DNA from: Spirogloea muscicola
Taxonomy: Eukaryota; Streptophyta; Zygnematophyceae; Spirogloeales; Spirogloeaceae
Assembly: GCA_009602725.1 (NCBI GenBank)
Contig: WELB01000098.1
Span: 536,463 to 556,205 of the forward strand
Reading direction: 5' to 3'
Length of the DNA stretch: 19,743 nt
This document shows positions 1 through 9,123 of the stretch, one piece after another (the first letter of the stretch is position 1; every line of letters starts with the position of its first letter). A model generated the notes under the pieces. The model was given only the letters and a program-made list of their open reading frames with translations. It made no database searches and was not told the DNA's origin. The position numbers and the translations under genes were made by a program.

Positions 1-345
1 TATGCAATTAAGGCCTGTGGAATGCTGGAGTGGCCCAAGCTGCCCCCCCGACTTTTACGACGCGCATCAACCAGCCGGGCCAGATGCTGGATCAGGGAGG
101 ACCATTCCAAGTCGTAGCCGCCGTAGATATCCATGGCACACGGGCAAAGATGGTCCCCTCGGGGATGGTCCTGGTAGTGCCGCTCCTTCTTGCGCTCCGC
201 GCTGGACGTGGCCCAGCCAGACACGGTTGACGTTGGTGCGCCAGCCTTGTATGCGTCGATCAGTACCACGTCCAGGAGCAGAAAAGTGCAGATAGAGCTT
301 CACCTCCGGATAGGACTCGATCAGGACTAAGTCACCAACATCTTT
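1..345 (-). mobile_element. LINE C-terminal (endonuclease-like) fragment, divergent, partial
   Basis: The minus strand from about 285 down to 1 reads as one frame containing LLDVVLIDAYKAG, then RHYQDHPRGDHLCPCAMDIYG. This aligns by eye with the minus-strand LINE relic at 2838-3266 (LVDVVVTEAYKG, then QHYSDYPQCDQLLPAAVDIFG). The region just upstream (about 345-290) is in a different frame and reads GDLVLIESYPEV, which would fit the first acidic strand of a restriction-like endonuclease fold, so a frameshift separates the two parts. The element continues off the left edge and its C-terminal tail is not visible. It is much more diverged from the other copies than they are from one another, so it is either an older insertion or a different subfamily. 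The reading as a LINE endonuclease region is inference from alignment to the other copies. Confidence 0.6.
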
Positions 346-1904
346 ACAAAGAATTTAACATGTACTAAGTGCTCCATGCCCTCTACTGCTTACGCACTCA
401 GACACTCTTGTTCTGACTTGCATCTCCTTTGCCAACATTGCCTATCAACTGAGGACCAACTTGGAGAATTCTCTATATCGTCAATACAACCTGGCTCATA
501 ACAAAAACCTAAGTGGCTCCTTGAGCTTGAGGCTTAAAGTATGCGAGGATATGCCGTGAAGGCTGCAACCTTACATAGACCTGACGCATCTCCTCTGTGA
601 CGCACTTCAAGTGTCGCAAGAACGTACACAAAGGTGCAGCTGACCTGCAAGGGCCTTGAAGTTGTCCTTTCAGTCTAAAAGGGATTGGGCTGCTGGTGTC
701 CTGAGCGCTGTGATACTTTGCCGACCTCCTCTCATGGAGCGCTCCTTTGTCAGCAGCATCCGCAGCATTTTCTGAGTTGCTTCTCACGACGCCGCTGCTT
801 TGCAGTTTCTTGGGCGCTTTCTGCTGCGCATTGTGCCCGACGTACAATGGCAAGGCGCTCCTTCAAGAGTGTCTGGCTGAAACGTTTGGACAGAGGCGGA
901 TGAGCAGCAGCAGCGGTGGTCAGAGAGAGCAACAGCTGATGCCAAAAATCAGTACTTTCTCCTCTCCTGAATGGAGCAGCAGTCATTTGGAACACAAGCG
1001 CTATAAGCACAACACCCATCTAATCTTCCCGGCCACTTCTGTGCTCGTCAGTAGCACAACCCGGCCGAAGCAACAATGTTATCACTCTGCATTGTCTGCG
1101 TTACTTTCTCAATAGATTGAAAGGTGAGAGGGACTGATCAGATACACAGCGTTCTTATCACTGCGATCAGGAGGAATGGGGCATACTATGAGTAGATCAC
1201 CAAAATAACGGCATAGGAAGCTGTGGTGAAGGTCAATGCTCTTGCTCTGACGAGCCCCCAACTGCTGATGTTGCTCGACCATCTGTGCAAGGTTTCTGGG
1301 CTGGCCTCTCACGGACTGTCCTCTTCGTCAGCGGACCCCATTTTGCTGGACCTTGACTCACTTTCGCCTTCTCCTTCGCTCGCTTTGGGCGCAATTAAAG
1401 CTATGCTGAGAAATGCCTCGCATGCGCAAGAGACTGTACCCGGACAGACCTGCTTCTTCATCGCTTGGCAACAGTACCGCTGTTCCACGGGAGCAGTGGC
1501 TGCAAGCGCCAGCCCTTGAGGTTGAGGCAGACATGCAGCTCGGCCACGCACCACTGCCGCTTGCAACCTTTACTGAGATGACTGTTGTCCGCTGCCAGCC
1601 TGTTCAACTGCAGGCTGTCAATGGAGGCTTCTCAATCGCCAGTTAGGGTAGTCCTCTAATTTCCTGTTGAGCATCTTTTGCTTGTGCTGCTTTGACTCTT
1701 CCATATGAATAGCTTGCCTCTCTCATCCCCCTCCATCCCAAGAGAAGCTCTACCCGGTTCGACAAGCCAGCTCAAAGGTCCTTCGTCAGCATATGGCATG
1801 TTAAGCCTGCCGACAACAGAGAGAGAAGGATGCTGCCGTCGGCATATACTCCCATATATACCCCCACCCCAATCGTAGTTTTCCACCAGGCACCCACCAA
1901 TAAA
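346..1904. other. Unassigned region with possible exon-like reading frames
   Basis: No recognisable gene or repeat was found over most of this stretch. On the plus strand, an open frame at about 1205-1519 follows a possible splice acceptor (ggcatag at 1198-1204) and reads with ordinary protein composition (for example DPILLDLDSLSPSPSLALGA). A second frame at 1413-1646 (for example EADMQLGHAPLPLATFTEM) ends in TAG. These could be the last exons of an unknown plus-strand gene, part of an old retroelement, or chance. Shorter open frames at 685-1115 gave no family match by eye. About 1650-1904 shows nothing I can assign. Confidence 0.25.
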
Positions 1905-2550
1905 TTCTAGGATATGCACGACGTGAGGATATGCTACCAGCCCAGATGGCACGCCGGCAGCCAATTTGTCATTCTTACGATGTCGTGTGTCAGCCTGTTT
2001 GCAGCCTGCTCAGGCTCATGCTTTGCACCAAATATGTAGTCGAGCCTTAGCTGGTGGCACAAGAGCTTGTCAATCGCCGTCCAGCATTCAGGCAAGCGAC
2101 CTCTATGTGTTGACTCGTCCTTACAGAGCGGGTCAGCTTAGCAGCAGGTGATGTACATCTATCCATGCGCTTGCCTTGTACGTGGCCACTCAGGCCCTCC
2201 ATCGCTCAACACACACTCCAACCACCTTTCTCTTCAGTCCCCTTGGAAAGCCAATCACAGCCATCGCCCTCTACTGGAGGAGTCCTTTGGAAGAGCTCTT
2301 TTCTTTCTTTGGAAGAGCTCACTTCAGTTGGGCTGGCCTCTCAAAGCTGTTGCATTGAGGAAAGCTGCAACTTCATACCCTCGCCCCCCTTCAACAGACT
2401 TTCCCCTTTTCAGCATAGGGCATAGGGCACTGTGCAGCCCGCCCCACTGGCTTGCCTGTGTAGTGCACGGGCTTTCTGTGGCCTCTGCCCTTGTTCATTC
2501 TTCTTTCTGGGCTGGCCAATCACAGCCATCGCCCTCGACTGGAAAGTGCT
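1905..2550 (+). mobile_element. LINE 3' end, plus-strand copy (truncated)
   Basis: This is a 5'-truncated retrotransposon tail. The segment from about 1910 (gatatgcacgacgtg) matches the plus-strand copy at about 14340. Both then encode a related C terminus: VSACLQPAQAHALHQ here and VCLQRAQANALHQ there, followed by the tail signature SDLYVLTRPY at 2095-2127. The coding part is degenerate upstream of about 1966. After the tail, gatgtacatc and cttgccttgtacgtggcca match the 3' untranslated part of the 14567-14650 copy. From 2240 onward the sequence switches to CT-rich modules (2241-2280, 2331-2360, 2490-2550) carrying the ggctggccaatcacagcc motif found repeatedly elsewhere in the window. No reverse transcriptase remains. 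Confidence 0.7.
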
Positions 2551-2739
2551 CTCCCATAGAGAGGAGAGAAAGCGCGCAGAGCGAAGGAAATGAAAGGGAT
2601 GCCAATTCAAGCCAAGACAGTGTTCAGGCAGAGCCTAGTGCAGAAAAACCAAGGCTACATAATACGGAGACCGAAACTGAGGTGCCTAAGGTGACATTAG
2701 TACCCACGGGGAGCACAAACAAATCCGACAAGCTAACTG
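2551..2739. other. Short spacer between oppositely oriented LINE copies
   Basis: This purine-rich stretch separates the plus-strand tail on the left from the minus-strand relic on the right. The plus-strand open frame that begins at 2148 continues through it and stops at 2757-2759, but shows no family feature. Homology of the flanking minus-strand relic to the 14.6 kb copy ends at about 2738, so this segment may be host sequence or the tail of another element. Confidence 0.3.
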
Positions 2740-4405
2740 GGAAGATTTCGTGTATTTGAAACAAACGAAGGCCAAATGACCAAGTACAAAGGCAAGCACA
2801 TCTTAGGACCTACATAACCTACAATAGATTGACCCGCTCAGTAACCACGGGTCAAAACATAAAGGTCGCTAACCGATGCCTGAATACTAGATGGCAGATA
2901 CGACGCCACTCTGCCACCAACTAGAGCTCGCCCAGCTTTCTGGTTCAAAGCATTAGCCTGAGCACGCTGCAAACAGGCCGAAACTCGTTGTCGCAAGAAC
3001 GACAGATATGCAGCTGGCAAGCCCATCTCAGCTGGGAACACATCTGCATGTCCTGTGTAGCCTAGATTGGCTATGTTTTGAAGGAGAGTAAGGAAACGAG
3101 GACCTAAGCAGCCAAAGATGTCAACTGCCGCTGGCAGGAGCTGATCACATTGGGGGTAATCGGAGTAGTGCTGCAACATTCTTTGTTCAGCACTGCCCAG
3201 TGCGTGGCCAGCGATGTGTGTCGATGCTGGACCTTTATAGGCCTCCGTAACCACAACATCGACCAAGGCCCGTGACCCTCCACCCTAAACGCCCACAATG
3301 TCAAGTGTGAGGCGATGATGACGTCCCTGGGCATCCGTGGTGATAGGCATGATGTTGTTCACTTCCACGACCGCACGGTACCAGGCGTCGCGCGTTAAAC
3401 CCGCCAGGGCATCACGGAGAAGGTTGTGGATGCCCACCACTTCTGTTCCAGTGGGGCATCGCAGCATGTGAGTGGCGAGCTCAGCACCCTCGGCACGGAA
3501 GCCGCACTCACACTGGCGCACCCGATTCAGGCAGTTAGGTGGGAGGCCGAGGAAGAGTTGAAGCAACGTCCAAAAGGCCTCGGAGCTGATGCTGAAGGCG
3601 TTGGCCACGGCGTGTGAGGTGATTCAGTCTGTGGCTCCAGATGTGGCTAGAGGAGTAAGTCTTGCCAGGCTCCTTTGATTGTTGTGAATCTCTGGCAGCC
3701 TCCTCAAGCTTCTGCGGCCCTCATCTTCCACTGCCGTAACCAGTCTGGATTGTGCTTCTCTATCCGAAGCTTGGGCGATGGCGGAGAATGGCGTGAGTAG
3801 GGGTTGTAGAGAGGGGAAAGAGCCGATTGCCGAGTCACGGATGCTGCTCAGATCCGCTTGGAAGGGAAGGAGCCTTCCTCCACATTGTGTGCGGGATCGT
3901 GGAGGCAAGGGAGGCGCATGGGAAGCATAGAGGCGATCTGGTGCCAGCAGCCCTGGAAGGCTGCTTGCGCCGTCTGCTCCAACGACCGGCAGCCAAGGCC
4001 GCCCATGCGAGTGGGGAGGGAAGCCTGGAGGGAAGATGAAGCGGAGTGGAAAGAGGAAGATTGTAGAAGGGACGCCAGGGACACTGCAGCAAAGAGTTGT
4101 CGATTTCCTGGTAGAGCTCGCCCACCATGCCCTTTGGGGCGACTATCCGTTGCAGGTAGGATGCCCGTTGGCCGATGCAGCGGGTGAGAATGGGCCAACG
4201 CCAGCTGTGTCCCCAAGGAGGGGAAAGGAAGGGAGGGGGGCCAGGTGTTTTTGGAGGCGTCCCGGCAAGTGCACCGCCACGTGAGCTGGTGTGCCGAGGG
4301 GGACCTTGAAGATGGCCAGCCCATTGGCAGGGGTCTGGCAGCCGTGGGGGAGCTGGAGCGCCGCCACGAAAGCCGGAGGCCTGACTTGGAGCGCGCCCTG
4401 CATTT
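2740..4405 (-). pseudogene. LINE retrotransposon relic: end of RT, zinc knuckle, endonuclease-like domain and 3' tail
   Basis: This is the longest retroelement piece in the window, read on the minus strand from about 4405 down to 2740. In order, it shows a segment like the end of a reverse transcriptase (ANGLAIFKVPLGTPAHVA, about 4350-4290); a post-RT segment (LPTRMGGLGCRSLEQTAQAA, about 4030-3960); a cysteine/histidine knuckle (CECGF, then HMLRC, about 3515-3445) with GIHNLLRDAL after it; an endonuclease-like core (RLTLDIVGV, stop, LVDVVVTEAY); and the C-terminal tail SDLYVLTRGY ending in TGA at about 2840. The frame changes several times and has internal stops (for example between LDIVGV and LVDVVV, near 3285), so it cannot encode a working polyprotein. 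The order RT, knuckle, endonuclease-like core suits LINEs with a restriction-like endonuclease; the exact clade is not determined. The 3' untranslated part (2740-2838) matches 14567-14668 in inverse orientation. Confidence 0.75.
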
Positions 4406-4429
4406 GTGCCTTAGGGTCTTGTGTCCTGC

Positions 4430-4745
4430 TACCGCATGCGATTGTCTATGTCCCCTCCCTCTATGTCCCCTCCCTTTCTTTCTTCTTCCAGCGCTCCCAA
4501 GCGCTTGCTTTGCACCGCCGCGCCGGTGGCGCCCTTGCAGCAGCCTCTGGCTTGACCCGCTTCCAGGAACCCAGTCTCTCTGACCTGAGGCTGCTTAGCA
4601 GGGGTTACGGAGTGCTTCGTAGCTGCTTCGTTTCTTTTCTGTGCTTGTTGTTCTTCGTACTTCCCCTGGCCCCTTCTCGTCCTTTGTTCATTCTTTTCTG
4701 GGCTGGCTTTTTCCAGCCCCTATCCTCAATGGGCGAGCCCTTCTC
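4430..4745 (+). mobile_element. LINE 3' tail copy 1 of the tandem cluster upstream of METTL14
   Basis: The plus-strand frame reads SQALALHRRAGGALAAASG, then SDLRLLSRGY at 4578-4608, which matches the LINE C-terminal tail elsewhere. It is followed by CT-rich sequence with a hairpin module at about 4665-4745 (gggctggctttttccagccc). It lies head-to-head with the minus-strand relic that ends at about 4405. Upstream of 4430 the homology is lost, so it is truncated to roughly its last 60 codons plus the 3' untranslated part. Confidence 0.65.
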
Positions 4746-5072
4746 TCTCTGGGCGTCGGCTCAGGTGTATCGTATGCGCTTGTATGTCTCCCTCCAGCGG
4801 TCCATGGCCCACGCCTTGCATCTGCGTGCTGGCCGTGCTCTCGCTGCGGCCTCCGGCTTTCGTCAGGGGGATAGTTTACCGGCAGCTAGTCTGTCGGATG
4901 TGAGGCTCCTCACTCGTAGCTACTAAGTGGTCCATCCTCCCCCGTTCTGCCATAGCCTCTTCAGGCCCCGCAGTCGCTGCTTAGCTCGTAGTTTGGCCCC
5001 TTCGAACCTTGTCAATTCTTTTCGGGCTGGCTTCTCACAGCCCTTGCCCCCATTGGGAGAGCCACTTCTTCT
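4746..5072 (+). mobile_element. LINE 3' tail copy 2 of the tandem cluster
   Basis: The plus-strand frame reads YVSLQRSMAHALHLRAGRAL, then LSDVRLLTRSY with stop TAA at 4924-4926. This is the most intact of the short tails: about 55 codons with no interruption. It is followed by a spacer with ttggccccttcg and a hairpin module ending at 5072. The module from 5009 to 5072 is repeated base for base at 5140-5203. Confidence 0.7.
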
Positions 5073-5281
5073 CTGGCTTGCGCAGCGGGGTTGCTCTTCC
5101 TCCCCTCAGCTCGTCTGACTTCCTACTGCTAACCCGGGTTTGTCAATTCTTTTCGGGCTGGCTTCTCACAGCCCTTGCCCCCATTGGGAGAGCCACTTCT
5201 TCTTCTTTCTGTGGCTTTGGACATCTCACAGCCCTTGCCCCCATTGGGAGAGCCACTTCTTCCTAACCCGGGGGTAACTAA
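5073..5281 (+). repeat. Tandem partial LINE tails with duplicated hairpin modules
   Basis: At 5105-5135 a degraded tail signature (SDFLLLTRV in one frame) precedes a module at 5140-5203 identical to 5009-5072. A third, shorter module at 5224-5262 shares about 38 identical bases (from tctcacagccc to ccacttcttc) and is followed directly by taacccgggggtaactaag, which resembles the end of the tail coding sequence at 14750-14772. The pattern looks like stepwise tandem insertion or duplication of 3' ends. Confidence 0.7.
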
Positions 5282-5330
5282 GAGCGCCCCTGTCTGCCTA
5301 GCCCGTCCTCCAAGAACACACCTGTATGCA

Positions 5331-5413
5331 TCTGGCTGGCTTTCACAGCCGCTCTTTCAATATCAGCAGCCACATTCCTTTCTATCGAGAAGAAGGGCTG
5401 GCAAAGCCAGCCC
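5331..5413. repeat. Degenerate hairpin modules just upstream of METTL14, including a perfect inverted repeat
   Basis: ctggctggctttcacagccgctc at 5333-5354 is a degenerate plus-strand version of the module. At 5395-5413 there is a perfect inverted repeat with 8-base arms (GGGCTGGC and GCCAGCCC) and an AAA loop. Read on the minus strand, this second element resembles the module at about 4698, so it may be an insertion in the opposite orientation. It ends 74 bases before the METTL14 start codon. Confidence 0.6.
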
Positions 5414-5487
5414 AAAAAGAAGTGACACCATTCTCGACTGAAAGAGTCATTCTGATCCTCCGGCAAGCCAGCAGAGCCAGCCACGCC

Positions 5488-8400
5488 ATGGCCGACGCCG
5501 GCGGCCCTCCATCCCGCGGCGGCGGCGGCGGCGGCGGCGGGCGCCGCCGCTCCCGAGAAGGCCGGTCTCGGCGGGGGCCCCGGTGGGGAGGCAACAGCGG
5601 GCCTCGTGCGGCGCACCTGGGCGGGGGCCCGCTGCTTCCGCCAGGCCCGCTGCCGCCAGCGTTTGGGCGTGGTGGCGGCGCGGGGCTGCCGGCGGAGCTG
5701 AATGGGTGGGAGGGGCCGTGGGGCCCGGCCGCGCCGCCTGCGCCCTGGCCTCCGCCGCCACTCCTGCACCCTCCCCCGCTCTACGCCCGCGCCCCGGGCC
5801 CCGGCCCTTTCTTCCTCGGCGGCGCCGAGCCTCCCAGGCCCCCCAGAGGCCGGCTGGCTGCCGGCGGCGGCGGCCGCGCGCCCAGCGGGCGGGGCCCGTC
5901 CCGCAGCGAGCAGAACGACTACTCGCAGCACTTTGTGGACACTGGGCAGCGGCCCCAGAACTTCATCCGCGACGTCGACCTGGCCGACCGCTTCGAGGAG
6001 TACCCCAAGCTCAAGGTATGCGACGTACGTGCCGCGTGGCTTCCCGTACGGTCCCTGGTGTGGTCGTTCGACAAGTCTAAACTACGTATGCTTCAAGTAG
6101 CTACTCTTTTGCTCTGCAAGCTTTACAGTTGTAGCTCCAAGGGCTGCAGCTGGCCGAAGTCTGCAGTGAATGGGACTGATCTACTGACTGCAGTGCCCTG
6201 TGTGCTCCGTGGTCCACCTCACCTGCTTCTTCTATCAAAGGAGCTCATTGCCAGGAAGGACCGCCTCATTGCAGAGAGGGCTACTCCGCCCATGTATATG
6301 CGCATGGATCTCCGCAAGCAAGAGCTCTCCCCGGAGCTCTTTGGTACCAAGTTTGACGTGATCTTGCTCGACCCTCCTTGGGAGGAGTATGTTCGAAGGG
6401 CACCTGGTGTCGCTGACGCTCTGGACTGGTGGCCGGCGGAGGACGTCCTCAATCTGAAAGTAGAGGTATGCTGCTGACAAGCCTAGCTTTACACTGGTCC
6501 AAGCTTGAGAGCTCAAATCCAAGAACAGGCTAGCCGCACGCAACTCTGGTCGCAACTTGGCCTGCAGGAGCTTGAGTGCTTGCAGGGATTGGCAGTGGCA
6601 TTTGCATATCCCCATCGAACAATGCCCCTGTCACTTATGTTGGCAATGTGGTGTTGTTCAGGCAATAGCCGACAACCCTTCATTTGTCTTTTTGTGGGTC
6701 GGGGATGCGGAGGGCCTAGAGCATGGACGAGCTTGTTTGAAGAAGGTGCAGATTACCTCCTCATCTATCTCCAAAAGCCTATGGCTAGCGTCATCACTTA
6801 ATGCAGCTCCTTTGGATGGCCTGGTTTCCCTTGTTTATTCTCTGGGAAGCTGGCTTTGCTTGTCCATTCTTTCTGTAAAATTACGGTGCGACGATCTTGA
6901 GGGCAGTCTCTTTGTGTTTGCCACAGGAGCTGCTGATTTTTGCATCTTCTGTCTCAAAGTGGTGGTGGTACACTTGTCGGTCCGATAGCTTTGAGGCAAT
7001 CTCATCAGCTTAAAATGCTGAGTGTGCAAATCACTTCTGTGTTTTGCAGTGGGGCTTTCGCCGTTGTGAAGACATTTGCTGGGTCAAGACTAACCGTGAG
7101 AAGCCAATGGGCTCACTTCGCCATGATGTACATACACTCTTTCAGCACTCCAAAGTGAGGCGTCTACCTCTAGGCTGCTTTCCCTACTTGTTATAGCTTT
7201 CCAGGCGGACAAGTAATTGCCATAATGTTTCATGGAGCTTGTTTGACCGAAAAGTGAAAATACACACCCCATGCTCCTCCACCTTCTTCAGTGCAGTCCT
7301 ACCAGGAACTTTTCTTCTCAAAGTCTGTGCGGTCTCCCTTTTTGGCCCACTGCAAACTCATCTCATTATCCCTTTCTAGCCGAGATGGTCAGGAAGGATA
7401 TAGTCTCGGCATGTCATGGGCTATGTAGCAGTAGTCATCAGATGGAGCTACTGAGTCAAACATAGCTGTCACCTACAGTCCAGCGGGTGTGCAGATTGCC
7501 AGTACTGTCAGTGATGCCAGTCATCATTTGTTGCACGAAATTGGCCTCAAGACACTGTCAATGGACACCATCTTGCAGGAGCATTGTTTGATGGGTATCA
7601 AAGGGACAGTACGCCGAAGCACAGACAATCACCTCATTCATGCCAATGTTGATACGGACATAATCATCTCTGAGGAACCACCGTATGGTGCGTCATCTTG
7701 CTATCTAGGAGTCATCACTCCTGTATCTGCTCATTACTTCTCTACAACTTTCCTAGGTCAAGAAGTCAGCCATCTGACAAGCTCGTCATGAATGACCAAA
7801 CTCGAGAGGGTACTTGAAGTCAATGACTTATTTAAGCTTGCTTTGTATGGCAGGAAGTACGAGGAAACCAGAGGAGCTTTATCACATCATTGAACATTTT
7901 GCGCAAGGGCGAAGAAGACTGGAGCTTTTTGGAGAGGATCACAACATTCGAGCGGGGTGGATTACTGCTGGGACTGGGCTGACGTCTTCAAATTTTTTCG
8001 CAGAGGTAAGCTTCTTGAGGACGCCCAACATTGATGGGCATGCTGTCAATTCCTAGCAGAGCTTGGCATGTCCTGCTAGCTGAGATTGTTGTGCAGTTGG
8101 GCAAGAGGTGGCTTTACTCTTTGCATGTATGAGGAGGAAGATTGGCCATGTCATCAGCTCGCTTAGCTGATATCCTGCTGATCAAAGTGTTACTTAGACG
8201 GCATGTGAGGGCATTGGTTGTACGTGCAGTGTCTCTCAAGTATGCACATGCAGTATGCTCCTGTTGCCTATGCATTGTCTGTGTCAATCGTTACATACAA
8301 GCAAACTCCTTGTGAATTACGTTAGTGCTCCCCCTTGTTCCACTCTCCTGAATGAAGCTGTCATATTACAATGCAGACTTACAGCAAGTTCTTCTTGGAC

Positions 8401-9123
8401 GCCGATGGGAAGGCCTGGGTTGGTGGGAGGTCCAATCCACCGCCCAGTGCCCCACACCTCCTTGGCTCAACACCTGAGATCGAGGCTTTACGACCTAAAT
8501 CTCCCCCTCGGAGAGATCAGTCTTCACCAGTGAGTATAGCTGATCTTTAGGGATGTTCATTGTACAATCTCCTATTCAGTTGATGGTGAAAACATTGGTA
8601 TGAAGGAACAGAGAGCATGTAAAGTAGCCAAATTTGTGTCTTTGTTGATTCACTGGTCTAGAGTCCCTCTTGCCCTATCAAGAAGGCAGGTAACTGGCGT
8701 TCTAGCAATTTGGCCATGGCCGTTTACTGGCAATCTTGCATTCATGTGAAGTGACACAACAGGCAGCTATGCATACATGGAGTGTCTGCTGCAAGGTTAT
8801 GGCTGCATGCCTTACCTCAAACAGTTGACACCCGCTTTCTACTGCAACAGGCTGCAACAGTCACATCCCTTTCACAGTCTGCTTCAGCGGCAACTTCGAC
8901 TTCTAATCTGCGCACAGCGGGAGGAGGAAGCAGCAAAGCATCACCCGCTACTGCACCTGCTCCAGGTGCTGGGCATGGAGGGCCATCGCCAGGTGGCGAG
9001 GGGGCTCCTACACTTGGAGCTCTAGCGGTCAATGTTGGCAGGGGTGGAGGGCATGGACAGATGCCCAGATCAAGGGGCTTGGGTAGCATGGCCAAGCCAC
9101 CTCTTGGAGAGCACCCAGGTTGA
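5488..9123 (+). CDS. METTL14: METTL14/MTB-like subunit of the mRNA N6-adenosine methyltransferase complex
   Basis: This is the partner of METTL3 (MTA in plants) in the nuclear complex that deposits N6-methyladenosine on mRNA. Eight exons join in frame: 5488-6015, 6241-6465, 6662-6745, 7050-7154, 7579-7687, 7854-8005, 8377-8529 and 8851-9123, giving 542 codons plus TGA. All introns are GT-AG. Residues 1 to about 140 are a Gly/Pro/Arg-rich low-complexity region with a run of GGC codons. The conserved region starts with [11 protein letters not shown] (from residue 143), then [20 protein letters not shown]. The MT-A70 domain carries [13 protein letters not shown] (DPPW at 220-223), [45 protein letters not shown] (from residue 315), [17 protein letters not shown] and IRAGWITAG. 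The last exon is Gly/Ser-rich, as in the family. Animal METTL14 has EPPL in place of DPPW; my recollection is that plant MTB keeps DPPW, which fits here. ATG 5488 is preferred over ATG 5326 in the same frame because 5326-5413 lies in repeat sequence. The protein is longer than human METTL14 (456 residues), mainly at the N terminus. Confidence 0.93.

Noticed and set aside
2148-2759. Plus-strand open frame of 203 codons as a gene
   Set aside because: It runs through LINE 3' modules and a spacer, has no family feature, and its reading frame differs from that of the LINE tail.
5326-5487. In-frame extension of METTL14 to an upstream ATG at 5326
   Set aside because: The added residues come from degenerate LINE modules and the inverted repeat at 5395-5413 and show no family similarity; ATG 5488 has a better context.
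5278-5931. Minus-strand open frame of 217 codons opposite METTL14 exon 1
   Set aside because: It is Arg/Ala/Gly-rich and antisense to the GC-rich exon, with no conserved motif; its lower part reads repeat sequence.
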